The position numbers were made by a program, and so were the translations under genes. The notes beneath the pieces were generated by a model. That model searched no databases. It was not told the DNA's origin and worked only from the letters and a program-made list of their open reading frames with translations. This document shows positions 19,072 to 29,137 of a stretch of 35,608 bases of DNA, in pieces. Location of the stretch: positions 522,001 to 557,608 of the forward strand of contig CAMPET010000017.1 of the NCBI GenBank assembly GCA_946803715.1. Reading direction: 5' to 3'. Source of the stretch: Beroe ovata (Eukaryota > Ctenophora > Nuda > Beroida > Beroidae). The number at the start of each line of letters is the position of its first letter. The first letter of the stretch is position 1.

Positions 19072-20198
19072 ATGTTCAGTAGAAAGCATTTGGTGAAGAG
19101 AGGACTGCTCAATATGGAATCTCAACTGTCTGTGAGAAAGGTCAACCAATCACATCAGAAGTTACCCAAGAAATTCCCAATTGCTGGAGTACAAAACATT
19201 ATTCTAGTAGCATCTGGAAAGGGAGGTGTTGGTAAATCTACAGTAGCCTCTAATCTATCCATTGCTTTATCAAAGAGGTCAATACTTTAATTTGTTTTGT
19301 CACATTCCCATTCACAAGATTCATATCAGACTTATCATCACCAGATAATCATTATCCAGATTTACTGTTGGGCTTTTAGATGCTGATGTTTTTGGTCCAT
19401 CTATTCCTATAATGATGAATCTATTCGCCATGCCTGAGATCAACCACCAGAATCTGATAAAGCCTGTTATAAATTACAATGTTAAATGTATGTCAATGGG
19501 ACTGTTGATAGATGAGAAGTCACCAGTAAGTGTCTTCTGACAGAAACCACATCTACAAATACTGATATGTGTGGATATTGTGATTTTTTGATAATTCATA
19601 CCAGGTTGTTTGGAGAGGACTGATGGTAATGCAAGCAATAAGAAAGTTGTTGCGTGGTGTGATATGGGGACCACTGGACATCTTGGTGATAGATATGCCC
19701 CCAGGGACAGGTGATACCCAACTGAGCATTGCACAAGAAACACCAATACAAGGAGTCCTTATGGTCTCCACTCCCCAAAAAGTTGCTGTAGCAGATTGTG
19801 TAAAAGGTGCTGAAATGTTTAAGAAGGTTTGCTGTAAAAAGTTTCGTCGATCTTGCCATCAAATGCATGTAACAATTCCATCTATTCAAAGTTCGTGTTT
19901 TGTAACAGACAAACCATTCCATTTTCAGGTTGATATTCCAATAGTCGGAGTAGTTGAAAACATGAGTTATTTCATTTGTTCAAAGTGTAATACGCATCAC
20001 CGCATATTCAGAGATGACTTGGGATCTCAAGGATCCTTGTTGGATTGTGAAATTGTGGGAAGACTACCTTTCAAGCCAAAAATATCATCGGATTGTGATG
20101 ATGGGATCCCATCCGTCCTTACAGACACAGATATAAGTGACATTTTTGAAGGAATTGTTGATTCAATATACCCTGTCTTAAAGTGGGATGGTAGCTAG
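19072..20198 (+). CDS. NUBPL: NUBPL/Ind1, mitochondrial Fe-S assembly P-loop NTPase for complex I
   Basis: Four exons: 19072-19277, 19360-19525, 19605-19826 and 19929-20198, all with GT-AG introns (82, 79 and 102 bp), joining to 287 residues (human 319). NUBPL (Ind1) delivers iron-sulfur clusters during assembly of respiratory complex I. Seen: Walker A with the Mrp/MinD-type deviant signature SGKGGVGKST, GLLDADVFGPS, DMPPGTGD, and the family C-x2-C in FICSKC that holds the bridging cluster. The basic N-terminus (MFSRKHLVKRGLL) fits a mitochondrial presequence. ATG 19072 follows TAG (19062-19064) by 7 bases. An upstream in-frame ATG at 18991 is an alternative. Intron 3 is a multiple of three and lacks a stop, so retention would insert 34 residues. 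No AATAAA separates it from EMC8, 265 bp on. Confidence 0.92.
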
Positions 20199-20463
20199 GC
20201 TGATGAATGGATTATTAGGAAATACCTTTCATCTTGTAAAAGAGCTTATATGAAGTGGCATAGCAGATTCTCATTTTATGAAATGTTTTGATGACGCTTG
20301 AAAATGAGCATCATAAATCACCGAGAGATTCCGTGTTGGATATAAACTGTTACTGTAGCTTGCCAATAATAGTATGATTACCCTGAGTCATGAGCAGGCA
20401 CTTAAATGATCAATTTTTACCTGACTTTTGGTCAAACCCCTTTATATTGATTAACTCACTAGG

Positions 20464-21484
20464 ATGATTGATAGAAAGCGTGAGATACAGTTATCACTGT
20501 CAGCTTACTCAAAGCTTCTTTGTCATGTTATGCAGTATCCATATACTGCAGTAAATGGGATTCTCCTCACGACAACAACTCAATCTGCTGAAGACGATGT
20601 ACTCAATGTCGTGGACTGTGTTCCTCTGTTCCACTATTCTCTGTCCCTGGCACCGATGTTCATCGTGGCTCTCACACAGGTAGGTGGTAATCACATATCT
20701 GGAGTTACAAATAGGTTAATGTTCCAGATTTGTTGCTATTTGCGAGACGTGGCCTGTATCCCAATAATTAGATTTTATATCAGATCGAAGAATATGCAGC
20801 AAGTAAAGACCTACAGATTTGTGGATACTATCACGCTAATGAGCATCAAGCTGATAAAGATGTAATGTTTCATGTCAATCTTTCAACTAAATTTGATCAC
20901 TCATTTAGTTCATCATTGCACGAAGGTGATTCATAAGCAGTAAGCACTCTCAGTTGTAGTGTTGTAAAGTCACAAATGTCAATAGTTTATGTTTGCATTC
21001 CTGCAGGTAGGGGCAGTCGCTACTCGGGTAGCAGATAAGATTGCTGACAATTGTGAAGTCTCCTGTCTTCTAATGGTGGATAATGAACAGCTTACACACA
21101 TTTCAACTGATGTGCCCCTCAAAGCTTTTCTTCCTGCCAAGTTAGCATATTCATGATGTTACATTGATAATATATCTACTAATTAAATATGGTGTTAAGC
21201 TCAACGCATGGCCCGAACAACACTTTTTAGATTTCAGTAGCGATTATACCACTGTCCTATATTGCAGGACAAATGAACGCATTGAGTGGAAGTCGTGTGA
21301 GAAACCGGTTCTCCAATTTGGTGACAGAGGTCTCTCAATCGGCCCAGAGATAGTGAAAAAGCAACTGTACCGTTCCATCATTGACATGGACTGTCACTAT
21401 GACAACGTCTCATTGCACTGGGACAACAAAGCTATTGATGAAGTTGTAAATCTCTTTGTAGAGTCCTTAACGACTGGTTTTTGA
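20464..21484 (+). CDS. EMC8: ER membrane protein complex subunit 8/9
   Basis: Four exons: 20464-20679, 20784-20861, 21007-21140 and 21268-21484, with introns of 104, 145 and 127 bp and consistent phases, giving 214 residues (human EMC8 210). EMC8/9 is a cytosolic, MPN-like subunit of the ER membrane protein insertase. Family blocks: YPYTAVNGILL near residue 25, DCVPLFHYSLSLAPMFIVAL near 51-70, QICGYYHANEH near 83-93, and the C-terminal FV/WDNKAIDEVVN segment matching human WTNPEINKAV. The catalytic JAMM metal ligands are absent, as in the whole family. EMC8 and EMC9 cannot be separated; a single ancestral gene is likely. The ATG follows TAG (20460-20462) by one base. AATAAA at 21791-21796 follows the stop by 306 bases. 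Confidence 0.9.
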
Positions 21485-21790
21485 CAAACTAAGAGTGCAT
21501 ACTGCTTATTCATGACAAACATACAGACAAAAATGAAACGAATTTTTCATGGAGCACATGCCATGTTTCACTTCTATTTGTCTCACAATCCATTGGAAAT
21601 TATTAACTATTCAGCTAAGTAGAGATAAATTCGATGACAAAGTTAAGTTCACTTAAATTATTGATTTGATTGCATTGATAATTGTTTTCGATTCAACATG
21701 GTAAATTTGCGACTCAATTTGAGGATTTTAGTGTGTTAAGAGCCATAATTTGAGTCATAAATTAGGTAGGTACTACCTATCTATGGTAAC

Positions 21791-21796
21791 AATAAA
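21791..21796 (+). terminator. Polyadenylation signal after EMC8
   Basis: AATAAA between EMC8 and CCDC22, about 100 bases before the CCDC22 start. It is the first such signal after NUBPL and EMC8. Confidence 0.5.
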
Positions 21797-21897
21797 TCTT
21801 TTCATTAGTATGCTTTCTTGTCAGCTCTCGGTTAACAATGGTATAAGTTATTTTGATACATTTGATATCTAATCTCACCTTCACGAACACATAGGAT

Positions 21898-24064
21898 ATG
21901 GAGCAAGTTGACCAGATCATAATTGTTACATTGAAGGACATCGGGATCGACATAAACACCGATGAGGTCACTTCACTGGGGAAGTTCACTGACCAGTTGA
22001 TAGTGCAATGCGTCGCTCGATGCCTCAACATAATCAACAACAATAGCCCTAAGCTTCCAGAGAAGCTTCCTGATGGAATGGCTATGAGATATAGAGTCGG
22101 TATTGACTTGGCCAATGCCTGTAAGAAACTAGGGTGAGTTTTTACTCCTTGCACGCTTACTTATTTGAAATGAGTTTTCATGGTAATTGCTAATTAAGCT
22201 TTCTCGATCTCTTTTTTGAAGCTTATTAGGGTAGGAAGAAGGCACCTATCAATTTTTTTCTTTCAGCTACAAACAAGATCTGGGTTATGAAACATTCCTT
22301 TATTCAAATGAGGTTGAAATCCGTCGGTTGCTCATGTTTCTTGTAGAAAATCTCCCTCGAGCCAGACAAGATGCTGCCGAGGAAGGGCACACAACCTCTT
22401 CTCTTAGGTCCTCTATTTCAAATGAAATTCGGCGACAGCTACAGTTGCCTTGGTTACCACCAGAATGCGCGAAAAACCACGTCATATGGGATGGGAACAG
22501 AAAGACGGGATCTTACCATTATAACGGGGGATTTAGTAGATTTTCATCTGAAAATCTGGTGAAGGAAGAATGGTCGCAATGTTTGGGACTGCAGTGTTCA
22601 GAACAGAAGCTGTTGTCCAGTGTTCTTGAGATGTCATCAAAGTTGAATCAAGAATTTTCGGATCTTATGTTCACAAAGTCTGAGAGCACTCATAGCAGCT
22701 GTACCAAGGAAGTTTTCAAGAAAGCTTTTCAAGACGCAAAACTTTCTAAAGACGAGACTGATCGAGAGCTCGAAATAACTTCATCAACTGCCCCAACTCA
22801 GGAAACTCCTGAGGCACAGAGCGTCTTCAAAATAACAGAGAGTGTGCTTCACGGCAGCAAGTTGTCGGAGAGTTCAGATAGAGCTTCACCGCAGGAGGTA
22901 GATGATACAACGGATATCATCACACAAAATCATGAATCGGCGATGAGGGAATTGAATGAAGCATTTGAGCTGTTAGATCGAAAGCATGGCGATTCAAAAA
23001 TGAAAATAAGCAATGCTTCCAAGAAACTCAAAGACTTGGAAGTGTCAAAGAAAGAAAAGGGGACGAAACTAGATCAGCTAAAAGAGGAATATCTTCTGAA
23101 GAAGAAGACGCTTCAACTTGTGCCTCAAGAAAAAGAAGCTGGTGAGGCCATGAGAGAAAAGATTTTATTGGTTCAAAAAGAAATGGAGAGTGTCAAGGTA
23201 ACTTTTATTTCTTATCATTTAGTCGGTTTTCTAGAGTGGCTGTCATGGTATACCTAGTTCTCTAGTTGAAGAATGAAATGTGTGTTGAGAATAACTTAAT
23301 AATGCACCCAATGATTCAATTAAAGTTAAAACCTACTTGATTTATATTGGGCTTCTATTTTTAGCTTTTATTATTGGCTTAAAATCAAATAAAGATAATC
23401 TTATCTGCACTATTCTCAGGGAATGTGGGTGTCCAAGGAGTCGGATCTCCTTGCTGAAGCAGAGCAACTTGATGCTGAGCTGAAGTCAAAGGAGCTACAG
23501 ACAGCAGAGTATGTTGAGGATGTTAGGCTGATGAGAGAAGAGATTGTGGAGTTAGTTTCAAGCATCGAAACTAAGGAAGAGAATCATAAGCGACTCGATG
23601 AGCAAGCAATGAAGCTGACCAGTACTATCAACAGGAATACACATACAAAGAAAATCCTAGATATTGTCGATCAAATAAAGAGGCAGAAAGAACATATTAA
23701 CTCGATTCTAAGTGAGACTAAAACTGTACAGAAAGAAATTAATAGCCTAAATGGTAAAATCGAACGATCGTTCATTGAAACTGATGAAATCATATTCCGA
23801 GAAGCAAAGCAGAACGATCAATGTCGCAGATCATACAAGCTTCTAGCGAATCTTCAATCTGAGTTCAATGCGCTTGTAGGTGCTCTAGACGATATAGGGA
23901 CTATGAACCGGGAATTAAAAGACATAGAAGATCTGTTGCAGCGTGAAAAAGAGAAAAATACCAGTGAGCAAATAACAAAGGTTTCCAAGGATCTTAATGC
24001 TGTTATAGGGGAGAATGATAAGTATATTGTTGCCATCAAGGCTGCCAAAAGTAGGAAAATGTGA
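21898..24064 (+). CDS. CCDC22: CCDC22, Commander (CCC) complex subunit
   Basis: Three exons: 21898-22133, 22267-23197 and 23420-24064 (introns 133 and 222 bp), 603 residues (human 627). With CCDC93 and COMMD proteins, CCDC22 forms the CCC part of the Commander complex, which recycles endosomal membrane proteins. The N-terminal NN-CH (calponin-homology-like) domain is clear: start MEQVDQIIIVTLKDIGI, then GYKQDLGYETFLYSNE and LQLPWLPPEC. A poorly conserved linker follows, then long coiled coils. A conserved block near residues 460-500 reads TKKILDIVDQIKRQKEHI and TVQKEINSLNGKIERSF, matching the human sequence almost word for word. The ATG lies 3 bases after TAG (21892-21894). ATTAAA, a variant polyadenylation signal, is at 24086-24091. 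Confidence 0.93.
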
Positions 24065-24085
24065 TTGAAGATCATGTAGATAGAC

Positions 24086-24091
24086 ATTAAA
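24086..24091 (+). terminator. Variant polyadenylation signal after CCDC22
   Basis: ATTAAA 21 bases after the stop codon, the commonest variant of AATAAA. Confidence 0.45.
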
Positions 24092-24894
24092 CTTTAAGCA
24101 GGAATTTCATGCTATGATATTTTATGTTTGTGGTGATTTATTTTGTAGGATGATAATATTTAATGTTTCCATTATTGCAATTTTTATTTTTTGATTTCTC
24201 TTTCAAGCTTCAGACACATCTTTTTACGATTTTTCTCTATGTTTATCATTCGTGCACCTATTGTGTAATTTGATTGTTCAAATGAAGTGCAAATTTGATT
24301 GAAGGGAAATTAATCTTTTATTCTCAACCATGGTTAAGATAATTACCATGATTTAAGGGAAATTAATTTTTTTTTCTCAACCATGGTTCATATTCGGGGG
24401 TATTTGCCCCCGAATATGAATATTCGTTCTCATGAATTCCGGTTTAATTTGAGAAATCATACTTACCTTTCCTCTAGCAATGAGTTTGTTATACAAAGAG
24501 TGTGCTAGGATAGTGAGCCTTGTCATAGCTGGTAAAGGCTCAGTGAAGTCTCTGTGCTTGAGCACTAGGAATAAAGCTAAGACAAAAGTTTATGCTATCG
24601 TCTTCAACGTTCTTCAGAGTAAGTTTTGTTTGGTAGAACCTACCTTATAATCATCACAATTACTGGTAGTTATCATTGTTCACATTGTAGATACCTACCA
24701 ATTACGCCAAATTGTTATGCTTCACAATGTAGTATTGCATGTAATTTTGTGAGACTTTCATATGACACAGGTTATTCACTGATTATTAATTCGATGTTAT
24801 GCGATCATATTTGCATATTTTCTGATTACGGTCTACTTTTATAGATTGCATCACCTACATGGGTTCTGTTCTAACAATTTATATCTACTCTAGG
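24092..24894. other. Intergenic between CCDC22 and ECD
   Basis: No gene seen. It contains a repeated block, a hairpin (listed separately) and an isolated AATAAA near 24571. The last 25 bases before the ECD start contain TCTAAC followed by a pyrimidine-rich tract ending CTCTAG, a strong-looking branch point and 3' splice site. Confidence 0.55.
24303..24420. repeat. Direct repeat plus 14-bp hairpin
   Basis: AGGGAAATTAATCTTTTATT followed by CTCAACCATGGTT at 24303-24335 is repeated with small changes at 24356-24388. It runs straight into a hairpin with perfect 14-bp arms TTCATATTCGGGGG (24387-24400) and CCCCCGAATATGAA (24407-24420) around a 6-base loop. Confidence 0.85.
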
Positions 24895-26622
24895 ATGTTT
24901 GATACTCAGAGTACAACGGAACAGAATACTATTTTCTACGAAATATATCCTATAGACCGAGAACATCATCTGGAAAAACTTAGAGTACAGTGTCTTGAAG
25001 TTTTGAGTGATCATTTGAATATTGTCTGGAACGGAGAACCTTTCATATTACAAGTACAGGAAAATGCAGCAACTGCCCATCTCAATGGCAAGCTTTGGTT
25101 TGGGAACTCTGTTGAAGATGAATGGTATGTGGTATGGCTGCTTCTAAAATTGTCCAAGAGCTTGCCTGTTGCTGTAAAAGTGTGGGATGAGGACGGATGT
25201 TTCCCTTTGATCGAAGCTGCAGACGTGATCCCCCTCTGGTTGACACCTGACAACAGTAATAATCGTTTGATGCTATTCCAAGGAGGCTTTATCCTCATTC
25301 CTCTCCCAAAAACACCAGCTGAGATCACATGGCTGCCACAGAAAGTAATTACAATAGACCAGGCAATTCATTGTATCCAGAACTTGAGGCATGACAAGGA
25401 AATTGGCAGAGTGATCAATTTGAAGCTTCAGAGTTTTCCAATCAGAAGCATGCACAGGATAAAGTGTCACCTGCCAGTTGCACTTGTTCATGCCTTCACT
25501 TCAAAGCCTCCGCTAATATCATCCGCAATTAATACATATCTTCAATTAGATAGCTCTCAAATCCAGATTGCTATCAAAAACAGGGCTCTTGATTGGGCAG
25601 ATTCCATTGACACAAATATTCAACTAACCCGATGTCAATATGCCCAACTCTTCAGTCAACGATTGACTGCTGAACATCCTTGGTCAAGCCTTCCCGTTGG
25701 ACATGTAGAATATCAAGCTCATGACTTTGGTGCTAAAATTTCATGCGGTGCTGAAAAATTATTGTCTTTCTCAGAAGGGAAAGGACTCATTATCGATAAA
25801 GAGTATTCCAAGTTTATAAGCAGATTAAAATCTCTCGGCTATTTTGGTGAAACTTTGCCAGGATCTATCGCCCATTCTGAACAAATGAAGAAAGCTAATA
25901 TGTTCTTCCAAGCATCCATATCAGAAGGATCTCAATCAACTAATTTGATTGATAGTCATACAATGAGGTCTTTTGTCGAAGAAATAAAGAAAAATCCAAG
26001 CTTACGTGATAAGCATAGAAATAGAAGCTGCATTGCTGACAGCGAGAGTGATGCATGGATGGATGAAATTCCTGAAGACGTACAAAAATGGTTTTTGAAT
26101 GCTCGGAAAATGAAGTCGGATAAAACTTTCAAATCATCAGAACCACCATCTAACAACCAAGAGCCAAGTCAAATTTCGGTTGATCATCTTGATGACCTCA
26201 GCTCAAAATTAGACAGCTTTGTCAATAACATATCGTCCCATGAAGGTGCTGAAGTTCCTGAAATGAATCTCAATGCTGATGATTTTCTAGACTGCATAAG
26301 AGGTTTAAAAGAACAAGTTGATAAAGCTGCTGCCTCTGCAGAATTATCAGAAAGTGATGACACGTCATCTTTGAACTCTGATTCTGCTGAGGAAATGCAA
26401 GAATACATGGACGAACTAGACGAACAACTGCGCAGTTCCACGCTGTCAGATAGTTTCTTCAAACACGATGATGGTGACCTTGACATCGATCTGAATCTTG
26501 TTTCTAATGTGTTAAAATCATTTTCGGCTGAAACTGGCTTACTTGGTCCTGCATCTAGCATGCTGTCTTCTATGGGAGTTCATTTACCCAGGGACGAGGA
26601 TACTGAAAGTAATTGTGCTTAG
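24895..26622 (+). CDS. ECD: Ecdysoneless (ECD/SGT1) homologue
   Basis: 575 residues in one exon (human ECD 644). ECD proteins act in cell-cycle control, p53 regulation and pre-mRNA splicing, and bind the R2TP co-chaperone complex. The N-terminal domain shows NSVEDEWYVVWLLLKLS, FPLIEAADVIPLWLTPDNSN (human LIEAADFLPKWLDPENS) and FTSKPPLISSAINTYL. The middle has QYAQLFSQRL. The acidic C-terminus has DADDFLD and ends in the near-invariant DIDLNLVSNVLKSFSAETG plus GPASSMLSSMGVHLP. ATG 24895 is one base after TAG (24891-24893). An in-frame ATG at 24859 would add 12 residues that do not resemble the family and would read across the putative acceptor, so 24895 is preferred. PELP1 follows after 255 bp with no AATAAA. 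Confidence 0.94.
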   Translation: MFDTQSTTEQNTIFYEIYPIDREHHLEKLRVQCLEVLSDHLNIVWNGEPFILQVQENAATAHLNGKLWFGNSVEDEWYVVWLLLKLSKSLPVAVKVWDEDGCFPLIEAADVIPLWLTPDNSNNRLMLFQGGFILIPLPKTPAEITWLPQKVITIDQAIHCIQNLRHDKEIGRVINLKLQSFPIRSMHRIKCHLPVALVHAFTSKPPLISSAINTYLQLDSSQIQIAIKNRALDWADSIDTNIQLTRCQYAQLFSQRLTAEHPWSSLPVGHVEYQAHDFGAKISCGAEKLLSFSEGKGLIIDKEYSKFISRLKSLGYFGETLPGSIAHSEQMKKANMFFQASISEGSQSTNLIDSHTMRSFVEEIKKNPSLRDKHRNRSCIADSESDAWMDEIPEDVQKWFLNARKMKSDKTFKSSEPPSNNQEPSQISVDHLDDLSSKLDSFVNNISSHEGAEVPEMNLNADDFLDCIRGLKEQVDKAAASAELSESDDTSSLNSDSAEEMQEYMDELDEQLRSSTLSDSFFKHDDGDLDIDLNLVSNVLKSFSAETGLLGPASSMLSSMGVHLPRDEDTESNCA

Positions 26623-26877
26623 TTTTTTAATACTTTTTATTATATCAATTCTATCAAAGTTTTTAATCTCATTTTTTATTGATATATTGAAATTTCAGAA
26701 TCTTTGGCCTACTAAGTACTTCGTCAATAGAATTCAGAATTGCACAGTTGAAAAAATCCACACCAACATTTCAATAATACATACCTTAGACCTTTAAATG
26801 AATTTGATTCCAGGTATACACCACGAACTGTAATTTCTTGCAAATATGTTTATTCAAATTTGTTTCAAGGTGCAGCC

Positions 26878-28926
26878 ATGTCATTGAAACAGCATCTATT
26901 TGCAAATGATTCAATCAAGCAACTACCTTCATTCTTAAACTTAATGGAAAAGGGACTCCTACCTAGTAGCGAATTGAATAGTCTATATTCAAGTATATCC
27001 AAGCTGTCCAGTGGTTCATTCAGCCAACGTAAAGTGGGATTATCCGTTTTGAGAAATTGCCTCATCAATATGCATCAAACTAACAAAGTAGGGGAGAATA
27101 TTGAGTTACTGTTGAAATGGTGGAAAGCTGTGGTAAATTGCATGAAATCGAGGTATAGTCCGGACTGCACCTACAAGCTTGCTTGCACAAATGCAATTAT
27201 CCTTTGTCAGGTCTCCAATGGTTTCATTGACTTGCTTGTAGAAGGGAGGTCACATGTGCCAACTATGGTTCTCTCCTGTACATCACATGTTTGTTCAGAG
27301 AGTTTTGACCTCTTGCTCGTCATATCCCAACTCTACCCAGCTAATGTGGGGAAACTCGTTGATGACATACAGACGTTTTGTCTAGCTCATGTGCATGATA
27401 GGTTTTGCGAGAAAAGTGCTGAGATAATTGCACAAATATCGTGTGTTGGACCAGCAGGAAAAAATTTCAGCAATTACAGCAACTCTTGGAACAAATCATG
27501 TTTGAATAGTGTTGTTAATCTGAACAATTTGTTGTGTCAGTTTACTGGAAAAGACAACAGTCCTGCTCAGAGCACTGTGTTACAGCAATGGCAGTTTACT
27601 TCAAGTATAGCTGATTCTGAAAGGGCCAATAAAGAGATATCGTATCTATTTCAGTACATCAAAAGTTTGCTTCAGATAGATCAAGAGTTTTCTGTGATAT
27701 TCCCCTTGCAACAGTTTGAAATGTTGATCAAAAACATCAGAACTTCGTTCATTGATTCTCAAAGTTATGATTCTAATATAAGTGAGCAATTTGTGAAAAC
27801 CGTCATAATAAATCATGCAGCAAAAGAATTTCTCGGTTTTTTGAGTGTCCTGATTTCTAAGATGAAAACGTCTTTATTCATCATCCAACTGAGTATTGAA
27901 GATATACTAGTCAGTTTTTTACAGAAGTCATTCCAAGAAAAAGCTGTGGTGAATATTTTGAAAGGATTGATAGACATGGGTTTCGTTCTTCTGCGTGTAC
28001 CTTATGTGATGCTTCTTGATCGTCTCTCGATACAGAATTTCCATACCAAGGGCCCTGTGAGTAAAAAGCAAAAAACTGAGCAGTTCAGCACCTTCACTTT
28101 TGAGTCCTCCACTCTTGGATACCATGATGAAGGAGTAATGATTACAGTCTTGGGGTTGATTAATCAAGTTCTCATAAATCATGGACTTTCTACTTCTCAA
28201 CTAAAGAGAGGTGAATTAGAATCCAAATGCCATGAGATCATAAGCCACGGAAATCATTTTTCATCGGAGGTCATCCACGGCTCTTACAGAGTTTTGATGA
28301 CGCTATCATCACAGGCATTTGAACATGGACATTCATTGAGATTGTCATCAAATTTGAAGAGTGCTGCAAGTGCTACTTTTGTTAAGAATCAGATCTGTGG
28401 AATAGAACCTCATTTCCATCCTGAGAGTCACCAGTTTTGTTGTCAGACACCATCAGCCGATAAAAATGGAAAAGTAGGAGACAATCATAGATCCGATCAA
28501 GAGATGGAAACTGTTTCTGATCAATTATGGGGTAAAGAACATGACGTATTCTTCGAAAATCTCCCTCATAAGGCTGACAAATCTGAAGTTGTTACAGATC
28601 GAATAGAGGAAATGGAAGAACAGAATGGCGCCGAAAGCGATGATTCCAGCATACAAGAGACTGATGTTCATGATTCACACACAAGTAAATTTCCCAAACA
28701 TGCAAATATTGAGAGCATGTCGATGGAGGAAAAATCTGTTCATGAAAGTCCTCAAGTTCTCGTTCAGTTTCAAAATTCGGAAGCCCCCTGTGACCTAAAG
28801 CATGATAAAAGTTTGTTTGCAACATCGCCAGTAAAAGGTGTGAAGTCATCCGAACTAAACGATTTATTGGCATCCTTTGTTGATGAGCCACCAAGTGATG
28901 ACGAAACATCTCTTTTAATGACTTGA
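26878..28926 (+). CDS. PELP1: PELP1/RIX1-like ribosome biogenesis factor
   Basis: 682 residues, one exon. Divergent, but identified by layout and two blocks. The N-terminal helical-repeat region (RIX1 domain, about residues 10-230) has LSSGSFSQRKVGLSVLRNCL and LLLVISQLYPANVGKLVDDI, typical of RIX1/PELP1. The acidic, disordered C-terminus ends ELNDLLASFVDEPPSDDE, matching human PELP1's MLADFIDCPPDDEKP. PELP1 works with TEX10, WDR18 and SENP3 in 60S subunit maturation. Vertebrate PELP1 has long Pro- and Glu-rich tails that this protein lacks, so the length fits a basal form. ATG 26878 is preferred, two bases after a CAG and in a CAAGGTGCAGCC context. An in-frame ATG at 26860 adds six residues. 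RPAP3 starts 211 bp downstream. Confidence 0.82.
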   Translation: MSLKQHLFANDSIKQLPSFLNLMEKGLLPSSELNSLYSSISKLSSGSFSQRKVGLSVLRNCLINMHQTNKVGENIELLLKWWKAVVNCMKSRYSPDCTYKLACTNAIILCQVSNGFIDLLVEGRSHVPTMVLSCTSHVCSESFDLLLVISQLYPANVGKLVDDIQTFCLAHVHDRFCEKSAEIIAQISCVGPAGKNFSNYSNSWNKSCLNSVVNLNNLLCQFTGKDNSPAQSTVLQQWQFTSSIADSERANKEISYLFQYIKSLLQIDQEFSVIFPLQQFEMLIKNIRTSFIDSQSYDSNISEQFVKTVIINHAAKEFLGFLSVLISKMKTSLFIIQLSIEDILVSFLQKSFQEKAVVNILKGLIDMGFVLLRVPYVMLLDRLSIQNFHTKGPVSKKQKTEQFSTFTFESSTLGYHDEGVMITVLGLINQVLINHGLSTSQLKRGELESKCHEIISHGNHFSSEVIHGSYRVLMTLSSQAFEHGHSLRLSSNLKSAASATFVKNQICGIEPHFHPESHQFCCQTPSADKNGKVGDNHRSDQEMETVSDQLWGKEHDVFFENLPHKADKSEVVTDRIEEMEEQNGAESDDSSIQETDVHDSHTSKFPKHANIESMSMEEKSVHESPQVLVQFQNSEAPCDLKHDKSLFATSPVKGVKSSELNDLLASFVDEPPSDDETSLLMT

Positions 28927-29137
28927 ACACGAGTTTCAATTTAAATTTTTCTTATTCTATCACTTGAAATACCGTTTAAGAAATGTGAATGCTTACTGCC
29001 ATCATGCCCGTCTGCAGCTCATTGCCTTCTTGATTTCATTATATAGGTTCATTATGCAATAATCAATCGAACTTCGATCTTAACATCTATCATTCGAGCG
29101 CTAATCTGTTTTTTCATGATAGGAGGAGTATAGCAAA

